Of a stretch of DNA of 64,000 nucleotides, positions 16,238-24,489 are shown one piece after another. The notes below the pieces were generated by a model that saw only the letters and a program-made list of their open reading frames with translations, was not told the origin of the DNA and searched no databases. Both the position numbers and the translations under genes were made by a program. Position 1 is the first letter of the stretch. Every line of letters begins with the position of its first letter. This DNA comes from Streptomyces sp. NBC_00258 (GTDB taxonomy: Bacteria; Actinomycetota; Actinomycetes; Streptomycetales; Streptomycetaceae), in contig NZ_CP108081.1 of NCBI RefSeq assembly GCF_036182465.1, positions 7,750,001-7,814,000 on the forward strand, in the 5' to 3' direction.

Positions 16238-17559
16238 CGCTCCCCGGCCTCCTCGGAGGCCAGCGCCCACCAGGCGCCGAGCCCGAAGAGGACCGCGGTC
16301 AGCGCGGTCGAGGGGCCGCCGATGTCGGCGTACGCGAAGTCGACGAGCTGCCAGGTCAGCAGCCCGCACGCGACCAGCGCGCAGTCGAGGCCGTGCGGCG
16401 CCTGCCGCCGTGCGCGAAAGAGCCTGCGCAGCCCGCACACCAGCAGGGCCAGCCAGCTCCCGGCCAGCGCGAGCAGCCCCAGCAGCCCCTGCTCGCTGAG
16501 GATCAGCAAGTACATGTTGTGCGGCGACAGGAGCGGCTGGCGCTTGAAGCCGGCGCCCGCGCCCTCCGTGTCGCTGCCCGACGACAGCGCGAGCGAGGCG
16601 TGCCCGTCGCGATGGTCGGGGAAGCCCTTCAGCCCGACGCCGGTCAGCGGCTGGTCGCGCCACATGTCGACCGCGGCCGCCCACATCGTGTAACGGTCCG
16701 TCACCGACTGGTCCGGCGCGTCCGCGACCTGCGTGATGCTGCTGATCCGCTCCTGGAGCATCGCGGTGCCCACCCCGAGCCCGCCCACGAGAATCACCGA
16801 CGCGGCCGCCACCACCGCGAACACCTTCACCGCCCGCCGCATCCCGGCGAGCGCCAGCTGGGCCCCGCACGTCACGGCCGTCGCGATCCACGCGCCCCGG
16901 CTGAACGACAGCGCGAGCGGCAGCAACAGGGCGAGTGAGCACAGAGCCGCCACCGTCCGCTGTCGGCCCGGTCCCGCCCCGAGCGCCAGCCCGAGCGAGC
17001 ACACCACGCCGAAGGACACCACGGTCGCCATCCCCATGACGTCCGCCGCCCCGAACGTGCCGACCGCCCGGATCTCCTCGCCCATGTACGAGGCCCCGGT
17101 GCCGGTCGCGTACTGATGGACCCCGATCGCCCCCTGCCACAGCGCGAGCCCGATCAGCGACCAGGCGACCAGCCGCGCGTCCCGGCGGTCGCGGATCAGC
17201 AGCATGACCGCCGCGGGCACGAGCACGAAGATCTGCAGATAGCGCACGAGCCCGGTGATCCCCGCCCCCGGCGAGGCCGCCCCCGCCGCCGCGAGCGCGA
17301 TCCCGACGACGGGCAGGGCGAGTACGACTGCAGCGGTACGGGACAGGGGGCGCCGGCGGTCGCGTACGAGACGGATCGCGCAGAACAGCACGACCAGACC
17401 CGACACGGCGTCGGCGACGGTGCCGCCTCCTCCGTCACCGCCCCCGGAGACCGGCAGCGCCATCATGGCGACGAGGGCCACCACGGGCAGCACGGGAAGG
17501 AAGCGGCGCGGCACCGACACGGCGGTCGTGGGAGGAGGAGCGGTCAGCAGCTGGGTCAC
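16234..17559 (-). CDS. O-antigen ligase/polymerase-like membrane protein (Wzy role)
   Basis: About 441 residues, 10-12 hydrophobic segments, with the large extracytoplasmic loop of the RfaL/Wzy_C family containing GLKGFPDHRDGHASLAL and HNMYLLILSEQGLLGLLA; the HN(x)YL motif is diagnostic. Start GTG 17559 (VTQLLTAPPP) has GGGGAG upstream, four bases after the sugar-transferase stop. It should polymerise or ligate repeat units outside the membrane. Confidence 0.85.
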   Translation of the reverse strand: MTQLLTAPPPTTAVSVPRRFLPVLPVVALVAMMALPVSGGGDGGGGTVADAVSGLVVLFCAIRLVRDRRRPLSRTAAVVLALPVVGIALAAAGAASPGAGITGLVRYLQIFVLVPAAVMLLIRDRRDARLVAWSLIGLALWQGAIGVHQYATGTGASYMGEEIRAVGTFGAADVMGMATVVSFGVVCSLGLALGAGPGRQRTVAALCSLALLLPLALSFSRGAWIATAVTCGAQLALAGMRRAVKVFAVVAAASVILVGGLGVGTAMLQERISSITQVADAPDQSVTDRYTMWAAAVDMWRDQPLTGVGLKGFPDHRDGHASLALSSGSDTEGAGAGFKRQPLLSPHNMYLLILSEQGLLGLLALAGSWLALLVCGLRRLFRARRQAPHGLDCALVACGLLTWQLVDFAYADIGGPSTALTAVLFGLGAWWALASEEAGER

Positions 17560-17563
17560 GCGG

Positions 17564-19003
17564 TCAGCTCCCCGTCGGGCGCACGAGTGAGGCGGCGGTG
17601 CGCAGCAGGATGCACACGTCCTGCCAGAGCGACCAGTTGTCGATGTACGCGTTGTCGAACCGGCAGCGGTCCTCGATCGAGGTGTCACCGCGCAGCCCGT
17701 GGATCTGCGCGAGCCCGGTGATCCCGGTCCGCATCCGGTGACGGGCCGCGTAACCGGGGTACGTCTGACTGAACTGGCCCACGAAGTAGGGCCGTTCGGG
17801 CCGCGGGCCGACCAGGCTCATGTCGCCCCAGAAGACGTTCCACAGCTGGAGCAGCTCGTCCAGCGAGGACCGGCGCAGGAAACGGCAGAACCAGCTCATC
17901 TCGTGCTCGTTCGCCACGCTCCACCGCGTCGCCGCCTCGTGCGCGTCGACCGGCCGGTGCGTACGGAACTTCAGCAGCGTGAACGGCCGCCCGTCCTTGC
18001 CGATCCGCTCCTGCCGGAACACCACCCCGGGCCCGTCGCCGATCCGCAGCACGACCGCGCACACCAGCAGCACCGGACTGACCATCAGCAGCAGCACCCC
18101 GGACACCAGCACGTCCAGCAGCCGCTTCCCGGCGCTCCCGTACCGCCGCCCCACCGGCAGCCGCCGGCAGGCGAACCCCGCGAGCCGGTCCGCTCTCTCG
18201 TACGCCGGAGAGTCCGCGTCCACCTCCCACACCGCGCAGCCCGACTCGCCCAGCGCCCGCAGCAGCGGCCCCTGTTCGGCGCGCGCGGCGGGGCCCACGA
18301 CGAGCACGTCCTGCACGCCGTTCTGGATGAGCGCCCGCTGGACCTCCTCGCCCGTGGTCAGGACCGGCAGTCCCTCGCCGCCGGACGTCTCGTCGGAGAC
18401 GACGCCCACCGGCCGTACCCCGCAGCCCGGGTGGCGCAGGAAGGCGGCCGCCACGCGCTGTGCCGTCGCGGCCCGGCCGACCACGAGGGCCGAGCGCGGC
18501 CGTCGCAGCAGCGCCCGGCGCCGCCGCCCGTGCACAGCGCCGCGGCCCGCGCAGCTCGCCGCCGACTGCACCGCGCAGCCGAGGACCAGGGTGCGGGCGG
18601 ACAGCGCGTGGTCCGGGGAGTACGCCGCGAGCAGGGCCGCGAGCGCGCACCAGCCCACCGCGATCCGGCCGCAGACGGCGGGCAGTTCGTCCAGGACCGC
18701 GGGGACGGGAGCGGCGCGGTACAGCGACCCGTGCGCGTTCAGCCACAGCACCGCGAGCACCAGCAGGACGAGCGGAAGCGGATGCGTCCAGGGCAGCACC
18801 AGGCCGCCGCCGAGCAGTGCCGCGCAGACGTCCGCGGCCGGCAGCGGCAGCCGCGAGGCACGCCGTACGAACGGCCGTCCGCCGCTGGGGAATCTGAAGC
18901 CGCCGTGGGCCTCGCGCGGCGGGATGACCGAGACGGGCGAGAATCCGTGGTCCGTCGCCCGCGGCCGGCCACCGGGGGAGGGAACGGTACTTTCCGCAGT
19001 CAC
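17564..19003 (-). CDS. Polyprenyl glycosylphosphotransferase (initiating sugar-1-P transferase)
   Basis: WbaP/ExoY-type enzyme of 479 residues that starts repeat-unit assembly by moving sugar-1-phosphate to undecaprenyl phosphate. The N-terminal half has membrane segments and a CoA-binding-like domain (SALVVGRAATAQRV); the C-terminal catalytic core has KRLLDVLVSGVLLL, the DGPGVVFRQERIG loop, LKFRTHRPV, SLDELLQLWNVFWGDMSLVGPRPE and GITGLAQIHGLRG. GTG start in GTGA overlap with the upstream glycosyltransferase. It is the committed step, so the locus assembles a complete Wzx/Wzy-like polymer. Confidence 0.92.
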   Translation of the reverse strand: MTAESTVPSPGGRPRATDHGFSPVSVIPPREAHGGFRFPSGGRPFVRRASRLPLPAADVCAALLGGGLVLPWTHPLPLVLLVLAVLWLNAHGSLYRAAPVPAVLDELPAVCGRIAVGWCALAALLAAYSPDHALSARTLVLGCAVQSAASCAGRGAVHGRRRRALLRRPRSALVVGRAATAQRVAAAFLRHPGCGVRPVGVVSDETSGGEGLPVLTTGEEVQRALIQNGVQDVLVVGPAARAEQGPLLRALGESGCAVWEVDADSPAYERADRLAGFACRRLPVGRRYGSAGKRLLDVLVSGVLLLMVSPVLLVCAVVLRIGDGPGVVFRQERIGKDGRPFTLLKFRTHRPVDAHEAATRWSVANEHEMSWFCRFLRRSSLDELLQLWNVFWGDMSLVGPRPERPYFVGQFSQTYPGYAARHRMRTGITGLAQIHGLRGDTSIEDRCRFDNAYIDNWSLWQDVCILLRTAASLVRPTGS

Positions 19004-20211
19004 GTGTGGATGGACTCCCTGCACTCGGTGGCTTCCACGCCCGTGTTCCGTCCTCTCGGCCGCGTCGACCTCGTCGGCCGGGTGCCGATCAGCTCGCGGT
19101 ACACCTGGGCGACGGCCTCGGCCGTGCGCCCGATGTCGTGCGTGGTCGTTACGTACCGGCGCCCCTGATGGCCGAGCGACTCGCGCAGCAGCGGGTCGAG
19201 CAGCAGCTCGGCTACGGCCGCGGCCAGTTCGTCCGGCCGGTCCGGCGGCACCAGACAGCGCGGCCCCTGACCCGGCGGCAGACTCTCGCGCGCCCCGTCC
19301 ACGTCGGTGATCACGACCGGCCGCCCGCAGGCCATGGCCTCCAGCGGGGCCAGCGCCATGCCCTCCCAACGGGACGGCAGGACCACCAGATCGGCGGCCT
19401 GGTACCAGGGCACGGCCTCGGTGACGGCCCCGGCGAACAGCACCGACGAGGGAGCGGTGGCCCGCAGCGCCTGCGCGTCCGGGCCGTCGCCCACCAGCAC
19501 GAGCCGCGCCTCCGGCACCCGTCGGGACACCTCGCGCCAGGCGTCGAGCAGGACGTCCTGCCCCTTCTGCCGGCACAGCCGACCGACGCAGACCACGAGG
19601 GGCGCCGCCGGATCGATCCCGTCGAGCAGCGGAATCGCGGCCCGTACGGTTCCGACCGACGCCGGGTGGAAGCGCTCCGGATCGACCCCGTTGGGGATCA
19701 CGGTGAACCGGCCGGCGATCCCGGACCGCCGCCCGGTCCGTCGCTCCGCCTCGCTGACGCACACCACGCGGGAGGCCCAACGCGCACCCAGCCGCTCCCA
19801 GTTGAGGGCGAGCAGCCCCGTGACCCCGCCGGCCGCCTCGAACGACCAGGCGTGCGGCTGGAACACGGTCGGCACCCGCCCGCGCACGGCGAGCCGCGCC
19901 GCGAGTCCCGCCTTGGCACTGTGCGCGTGCACCAGGTCGGGGTCGACCTCCCGCACGACCTGGCGCAGACTCCGTACCTCCTGCGCGAGCCACGGCCCGG
20001 GCGAACGGGTCGCGTGCCAGGTCCGTACGCCGCAGCCCAGTGTCTCGGCCGCCGCGGCGAGTGAGCCGCCCGCCGGACAGGCGACGGTGACCTCGGTCCC
20101 GGCGGCCAGCTGGGCCCGTACGAGATCCGTGATCACGCGGGCCACCCCGCCGTCGACGGGCTGGGAGACGTGCAGGACCCGCGGCCGAGGGCCGGGCGGT
20201 GACAGTTGCAT
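19000..20211 (-). CDS. GT4-type glycosyltransferase, first gene of the exopolysaccharide operon
   Basis: Retaining GT-B enzyme of 403 residues: HVSQPVDGGVARVITDLV (acceptor loop), VIPNGVDPERFHP, VGRLCRQKGQDVLLDAW and the EX7E motif in EGMALAPLEAMACGRP. The ATG follows GAGGA by about eight bases. Together with the sugar transferase it is tightly coupled (GTGA). The promoter must lie in the 83 bp before it or inside the upstream secreted-protein gene. Confidence 0.92.
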   Translation of the reverse strand: MQLSPPGPRPRVLHVSQPVDGGVARVITDLVRAQLAAGTEVTVACPAGGSLAAAAETLGCGVRTWHATRSPGPWLAQEVRSLRQVVREVDPDLVHAHSAKAGLAARLAVRGRVPTVFQPHAWSFEAAGGVTGLLALNWERLGARWASRVVCVSEAERRTGRRSGIAGRFTVIPNGVDPERFHPASVGTVRAAIPLLDGIDPAAPLVVCVGRLCRQKGQDVLLDAWREVSRRVPEARLVLVGDGPDAQALRATAPSSVLFAGAVTEAVPWYQAADLVVLPSRWEGMALAPLEAMACGRPVVITDVDGARESLPPGQGPRCLVPPDRPDELAAAVAELLLDPLLRESLGHQGRRYVTTTHDIGRTAEAVAQVYRELIGTRPTRSTRPRGRNTGVEATECRESIHT

Positions 20212-20294
20212 GCGTGCGTTCCTCGCTCACGGATGGCGCTCGGAGGGGCTCAGGGGGAGGTCACTGGGGAACTCACGGGGAAGAGGAGAAGGCG

Positions 20295-21419
20295 TCAGCG
20301 CTTCGCGTCGACGGCGACGAACAGCGCTCCGGCCCAGGCCGTGTCGCGCGGCGACACCAGGCGGAAGTCGAGACGGTCACCGCCGTGCCGCAGCCCCTTG
20401 TCGAGCTCGAAGACGTCGGAGTCGTACCCGAGCGTGTTCGGATACGCGGGCGTGCGTCCCGGGGCCGTCCGGCCGGGCTCGCTGATGGTCGAGTTCAGTA
20501 CGTCGTCACGGGGGTTCACGCCGTTGGCCAGACGGGTCGTCAGGCCGCCCGCGGACAGGGTGAGCGAGCCGCCGGTCCGCCCGCGGTCACCGTTGTAGGC
20601 GACGAGCCCCGCACGCCCTTCGGCCCCCTTGGGGAACTTCGTGCCGGGCAGCCGGACCGTCTGCTCCCTGCCCGCGCCCAGTGGGTCGAAGCCGTCCCAC
20701 ATCGCCAGGTGCCGCAGCGGCTCCGACTCCTTCTCGTACGCCACCATCAGCGTCCAGCCGCCCCACGCCCCGGCCGCCGAGTGGCCCATCGCCACGTTGA
20801 CCTGCGCCACGGTGTAGGCGCCCGCGCCGCTGGAGCGCACCAGACGGGTGACGTCCGCCGAGGCCTGGAAGGCGTCCGCGCCGTGCGCGACCCGGTGCCC
20901 GACGACCGTGTCGGCGAGCACCTCCTTGTACTGGCCGCCCGGCTCGGCGATCAGCACCCGCCCGTTGTCCTTGGGCGGCTTCTGCTCACCGACCCGGAGG
21001 TTGCCGCCCCAGTACAGCCGCGCGTACGAGACCCGGGCGCCGGCCGGCGGACGGACCTCGGCGCGGCTGGAGTTGTAGGTGTTCGGGTCGTTGTCGACGT
21101 CGATGTAGAACATCTCGAAGTCGTCGTTGTCGTCGTTCGCGGCGGCCCGGCCCTCGCGTGCGGCGGGACAGGACGCCGCCGCCCGCTCGACGGGCCTCCT
21201 GCAGGTGATGGACGAGTTGGCGGCCCTGACGATCCCGCCGTGCTGGAGCGCGCGGTACCGCTGTGTGAAGGCGAGGCTCTCGGCCTCGGCGGCCGGCGCT
21301 GTCGACGTCGTGGGCATGGCAGGCGCGGCCGCCGCCGGTCCGCCCGGTGCCCACAGCGAGGCGAGGGAAAAGACACCCACCATCCCACGGCGCAGCAGAG
21401 GACCCAGGGAATTGCGCAT
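20295..21419 (-). CDS. Secreted protein, DUF3344-like
   Basis: Secreted protein of 374 residues without catalytic motifs I recognise. A signal peptide (about 30 residues, ending PAAAAP) is followed by RYRALQHGGIVRAANS, MFYIDVDNDPNTYNSSRAEV, ARLYWGG and GWTLMVAYE, a beta-rich pattern seen in proteins annotated DUF3344 (recalled, not searched). Similar proteins are sometimes linked to surface display. The ATG follows GAAAGGG by 11 bases; an upstream in-frame start would add 43 unlikely residues. It is 83 bp before the exopolysaccharide operon on the same strand and divergent from chpF. Confidence 0.7.
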   Translation of the reverse strand: MRNSLGPLLRRGMVGVFSLASLWAPGGPAAAAPAMPTTSTAPAAEAESLAFTQRYRALQHGGIVRAANSSITCRRPVERAAASCPAAREGRAAANDDNDDFEMFYIDVDNDPNTYNSSRAEVRPPAGARVSYARLYWGGNLRVGEQKPPKDNGRVLIAEPGGQYKEVLADTVVGHRVAHGADAFQASADVTRLVRSSGAGAYTVAQVNVAMGHSAAGAWGGWTLMVAYEKESEPLRHLAMWDGFDPLGAGREQTVRLPGTKFPKGAEGRAGLVAYNGDRGRTGGSLTLSAGGLTTRLANGVNPRDDVLNSTISEPGRTAPGRTPAYPNTLGYDSDVFELDKGLRHGGDRLDFRLVSPRDTAWAGALFVAVDAKR

Positions 21420-21697
21420 GACCGGCGTTGCCCTTTCGGGGGGATTTTCGAGAGGAGGTTCTGACCCTGCGGACGGACAAGCTGTGGACATCACCTGAGT
21501 GCCGCCATGACTCCCCGTCTGTTTCAAGCGGCCTGAGGAGGAACGCAACTGTAGCTGCTATCCGTATTTATCGGTGAAACCCGTCAAGTGTGTCGTAATC
21601 ATGCTGCATACACTGGTTGACGCCGTGTCGGGCGGAGACTCCGTCCTGGGCCCGGCCTCCGCCCGGTACTCGCTCCGGGACTTCACCCATTTGGTGG
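21420..21697. other. Divergent intergenic region before chpF; no gene
   Basis: The part of the divergent gap upstream of the predicted chpF promoter. It is less GC-rich around 21550-21615. A second, weaker promoter-like pair CGTAAT/GGTTGA occurs at 21594-21620 but lies 162 nt from the start. No open frame here is convincing. Confidence 0.4.
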
Positions 21698-21725
21698 CAC
21701 AACCCGCGCCAGTGCCGCGCGTTGA
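21698..21725 (+). promoter_or_regulatory. Predicted sigma-BldN-type promoter of chpF
   Basis: CACAAC, 16 bp, CGTTGA, ending 57 nt before the ATG. The -10-like element is identical to that before chpG. Confidence 0.65.
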
Positions 21726-21782
21726 TTCCAGAGCCGGGCACCCCGCCCGGATTGTTGTGTCAATCCCAAGGAGCACCTCTCC

Positions 21783-22022
21783 ATGTCGCGTATCGCGAAG
21801 GGCCTGGTCCTTACCTCCGTTGCCGCCGCCGCCATGGCAGGCACCGGTGGCGTCGCCGCCGCCGACAGTGACGCGCACGGCTTCGCCGCCCACTCCCCGG
21901 GCGTCCTGTCGGGCAACCTGGTCCAGGTCCCGGTCCACGTGCCGGTCAACGTCTGCGGCAACACCGTGAACGTCATCGCGCTGCTGAACCCGGCGTTCGG
22001 CAACGAGTGCGCCAACGACTGA
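21783..22022 (+). CDS. chpF: Short chaplin, chpF-like
   Basis: Short chaplin of 79 residues: signal peptide MSRIAKGLVL to about VAAA, then DSDAHGFAAHSPGVLSGN, VPVHVPVNVCGN, LLNPAFGNEC and AND. Two cysteines are placed as in other short chaplins. The ATG follows AAGGAG by nine bases. It shares the MSRIAK start and most of the domain with the chaplin at 27282-27581. The symbol follows position relative to tyrosinase genes in S. coelicolor, recalled rather than searched. Confidence 0.93.
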   Translation: MSRIAKGLVLTSVAAAAMAGTGGVAAADSDAHGFAAHSPGVLSGNLVQVPVHVPVNVCGNTVNVIALLNPAFGNECAND

Positions 22023-22040
22023 CGTCGCTGCGCAGCCCTT

Positions 22041-22075
22041 GACCGGCCGTCCTCCCGCAGGGAGGGCGGCCGGTC
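22041..22075 (+). terminator. Strong hairpin terminator after chpF
   Basis: A 16-bp stem (GACCGGCCGTCCTCCC with its complement, one G-U pair) and a 3-base loop, 18 bp after the stop codon. A second short hairpin with TGCCCGGG arms lies at 22109-22129 and may back it up. Confidence 0.85.
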
Positions 22076-22204
22076 CGCGTTGCCCCGAATGGGCGGAGGG
22101 GTGCCAAGTGCCCGGGGGACACCCGGGCATGGCGCCTCACCAGGGACAACGGACGCGGCGGCCCGCCCGGGCCGCTACGGAGAGCAGTTGTTCGGTTGCA
22201 GGAG

Positions 22205-22230
22205 GTGCTCACCGATTCCACGGTGAGCAC
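22205..22230 (+). promoter_or_regulatory. Inverted repeat in the leader of the Ala/Pro-rich secreted protein
   Basis: Perfect 10-bp arms GTGCTCACCG and CGGTGAGCAC around a 6-base spacer, ending 33 bp before the ATG at 22264. It could be an operator or an RNA hairpin near the ribosome binding site. Confidence 0.5.
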
Positions 22231-22263
22231 AAGATCCGTACGCACCACCGAAAGGACCCCTCC

Positions 22264-23163
22264 ATGCGTGCTCTGCCCGCACGGCGTATCGCGGCTCCCG
22301 CACTCTGCGCCACGCTTCTGCTCGGGATCGCCGGACCGGCCGCCGTGGCCGCCGACCACGACTCGACCCGCGACGCCCGTTCGATAGCGGCCGAGGCGCC
22401 GGTGCCCGGAGCGGACGCTCTGCTGGCGCAGGTCAAGAGCCTCGGCGACGTCGGCGGAGTGCTCACTCCGGTCACCGACCTGCTCAACGCCGTGCTCAAG
22501 GCCGACAACGGCCAGCTTCCCGCCGCCGACGCGGCCAAGCTCGCCGACGCGGTGAAGGCCGCCATCGCCAAGGCCTCCGCGGCCGCCCCGGCCGCCGGCG
22601 CGGTGACCCCGCCCGTCAAGGCCGAGCGGGACCAGGCCGTGCCGACCGCACCGCCCACCCCGGCCGCCCCGACCATGCCCGCCGTTCCGACGGCGCCGGC
22701 CAAGCCCGCGACGCCCGACAGCGCGACGTCGCCGGTCGTGCCGAGCGCGCCGGCCACTCCCGCGACACCGGCCAAGCCTGCCGCTCCGGCCACGCCGGTC
22801 ACCCCCGTCACGCCGGTCGCCCCGCCGGCCGCGCTGCCGGAGGTGCCGAAGCTTCCGGCGGCCCCGGCGCTGCCGCTGCCGAAGGACGCCGAGCGTGCGG
22901 TCGCCGAGGCGCCGCTCGACCTCAAGGCCGACGCGCTCAAGGCCCTGCAGGCCGCGGTCGACTCCCTGGTCAAGGCTGCCACCAGCGGTGACGTCGCCGG
23001 TGTCGCTGCGGCCGCGCTGGCCGTCGTGACGGGCCTCGTCAACGTCGTCGTCGCCACGGTCCTGGGCGGCGGCCTGCCCGCGGCGAACCTGCCGGGTCTG
23101 CCCAAGCTGCCCCTGCCGACGGGCGCCCTGCCGCTGCCCACCGGCGGCCTGCTGCCGTCCTGA
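22264..23163 (+). CDS. Secreted Ala/Pro-rich protein of unknown function
   Basis: A 299-residue protein with a clear signal peptide (MRALPARRIA to VAAD), a helical region (residues 45-105), a Pro/Ala/Thr/Val-rich segment with TPAKPAAPATPVTPV-like repeats (about 115-200), a second helical stretch (LKADALKALQAAVDSLVKAA) and a Gly/Leu/Pro-rich tail (LPKLPLPTGALPLPTGG). No family is recognised and there is no sortase signal. The ATG follows GAAAGGA by ten bases. It lies between two terminators in the chaplin block, so a role at the aerial-hypha or spore surface is plausible but unproved. Confidence 0.75.
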   Translation: MRALPARRIAAPALCATLLLGIAGPAAVAADHDSTRDARSIAAEAPVPGADALLAQVKSLGDVGGVLTPVTDLLNAVLKADNGQLPAADAAKLADAVKAAIAKASAAAPAAGAVTPPVKAERDQAVPTAPPTPAAPTMPAVPTAPAKPATPDSATSPVVPSAPATPATPAKPAAPATPVTPVTPVAPPAALPEVPKLPAAPALPLPKDAERAVAEAPLDLKADALKALQAAVDSLVKAATSGDVAGVAAAALAVVTGLVNVVVATVLGGGLPAANLPGLPKLPLPTGALPLPTGGLLPS

Positions 23164-23232
23164 ACGATCCGCGGACCACTGCCCTCCTGAGAACGGGGAA
23201 CGGTGGCTGACGCGAAGCAGTCGCACATCCCG

Positions 23233-23277
23233 GCCGTCGGGCCGGTCCGTCATCCGGGCCGGCCCGACGGCTGTTTT
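23233..23277 (+). terminator. Hairpin terminator with U-tract
   Basis: Perfect 13-bp arms (GCCGTCGGGCCGG and complement), 13-base loop, then TGTTTTC, downstream of the Ala/Pro-rich protein gene. Confidence 0.85.
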
Positions 23278-23439
23278 CATATGAGGGATCCCATTTGACG
23301 ATTTGACACACCCTTCAATTGGGTGGCTTCCAGGAAATTTCGGCGAACGGAGTTTCCGTCCAGAACGGGGATCGTTGGGCAGGGCGCAGTTCAGCGAAAT
23401 TTCCCTCCGGCGACGCGAGTTGCCGACGAAAGGAACACG

Positions 23440-23742
23440 ATGAAGTCCCTGAAGGCCGCCGCCGTCGTCGCCGGGTCCCTGGTCATCGCTGCTGCCGCAG
23501 CGCCCGCCTTTGCCGCCGACCTCACGCCCTCCAGTCTCAACGGCGGCCTCGACTCGGCGCTCGGCGCGCTCACCACCGAGCCGGTGGACGCCGCGGACGC
23601 CATGCCCCTGCAGTCGCAGTCGAACGCGCTCGACACGCAGAACAAGGACTCGGTGCTGAACACCGTCGACGGCGCGACGAAGGCCCTCAACTCGGCGGAG
23701 GGTCCCACGGGCCTCCTGGGTGGTCTTCCCCTCCAGAAGTGA
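23440..23742 (+). CDS. Small secreted protein, 100 residues, unknown function
   Basis: Signal peptide MKSLKAAAVVAGSLVIAAAAAPAFA and a mature part of about 75 residues rich in Leu, Asp, Ser and Gln (TPSSLNGGLDSALGAL, SVLNTVDGATKALN). No cysteines, so it is not a chaplin or rodlin. The ATG follows GAAAGGA by five bases. The leader (23280-23430) is notably AT-rich. Isolated by terminators on both sides; probably a surface or matrix protein made with the sheath, but no family was recognised. Confidence 0.75.
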   Translation: MKSLKAAAVVAGSLVIAAAAAPAFAADLTPSSLNGGLDSALGALTTEPVDAADAMPLQSQSNALDTQNKDSVLNTVDGATKALNSAEGPTGLLGGLPLQK

Positions 23743-23802
23743 CTTCGGACGCAACTCCGGACGTAACTCCGGACGCGGCATCGGACGCAACTTCCGGAAG
23801 TG

Positions 23803-23850
23803 ACGAAGGGCCGGTTCCGCATCACGCGGAACCGGCCCTTCGTTCTGTTC
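23803..23850 (+). terminator. Very strong hairpin terminator
   Basis: Perfect 18-bp arms (ACGAAGGGCCGGTTCCGC and complement), loop ATCAC, then TCTGTTC. It is preceded at 23746-23795 by four loose repeats of CGGACGCAACT-type sequence of no obvious meaning. Confidence 0.9.
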
Positions 23851-23989
23851 TCCGATTATCCGTGCCGTTCCTATTGTTCTTTCCGGCCGTTCGACGCCGT
23901 CCCCCGTTCGTGTGGAGACCCAGCCGGAAATCCCCCGGGCGAGTGAGAAACGGAGCGGACGCATTCCGGCGCGTCGATACGGTTCCGCG

Positions 23990-24487
23990 GTGACCTCAAC
24001 ATCAAGCGAAACGCGTCCTTTCCGTGCCGCCGACCTCGGCACGCTCGTCGTCATGGCGTGGAGCGGCGAACACCCCGACGGTGACATGCCCTTCCTGCTG
24101 GCCTACTCGCTCGGTGACGGCGAGGGCGGCCCCGAGGGTTCCACGGCCGCCGTCGAGCAGCTGCTGCAGCGCAGCGGCCTGCCCATCGGCGACGAGATCG
24201 TCGACGGCACCCGGCAGCCCAGCTTCCCCGTCGGTCTCCTCGTCGAGGCCGGCCAGGCCGTCGTCACCATGGCCCACCTCAACGCCCAGTGCTCCGTGCC
24301 GCCGGAGTGGCTCGCCGCGGTCGGCGAGCGCGGCTACGCCTACTTCCTGTTCACCACCCGCCCCTGGCCCGAGGCCGAGCCGGGCAAGCCCGTCGCACCG
24401 GAGGCGCTGGCCGCCTTCGCCGGCGACGAGAAGACCCTGAACAGCGCGGCGCACGCCCTCCTCCCGGCGCGCAGCCTGCGCGGCTGA
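23990..24487 (+). CDS. Conserved Streptomyces protein, DUF5949-like
   Basis: Cytoplasmic protein of about 165 residues with no signal peptide or membrane segment. The segment FRAADLGTLVVMAWSGEHPDGD and the YFLFTTRPWPEAE region recall a Streptomyces family listed as DUF5949 (from memory). The start is uncertain: GTG 23990 gives the conserved-looking VTSTSSETRPF opening but lacks a clear ribosome site; GTG 23912 is also in frame. It is two bases upstream of the VKOR gene, so the two are cotranscribed. Confidence 0.65.
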   Translation: MTSTSSETRPFRAADLGTLVVMAWSGEHPDGDMPFLLAYSLGDGEGGPEGSTAAVEQLLQRSGLPIGDEIVDGTRQPSFPVGLLVEAGQAVVTMAHLNAQCSVPPEWLAAVGERGYAYFLFTTRPWPEAEPGKPVAPEALAAFAGDEKTLNSAAHALLPARSLRG

Positions 24488-24489
24488 CG

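Noticed and set aside
21594..21620. CGTAAT/GGTTGA promoter-like pair before chpF
   Set aside because: It is 162 nt from the start; the pair at 21698-21725 has exact CGTTGA and the same distance as chpG.
21973..24087. Long minus-strand frame of about 700 codons across chpF and the secreted-protein genes
   Set aside because: It runs opposite four genes with signal peptides and through three terminators, has Arg/Gly/Val shadow composition and no family resemblance.
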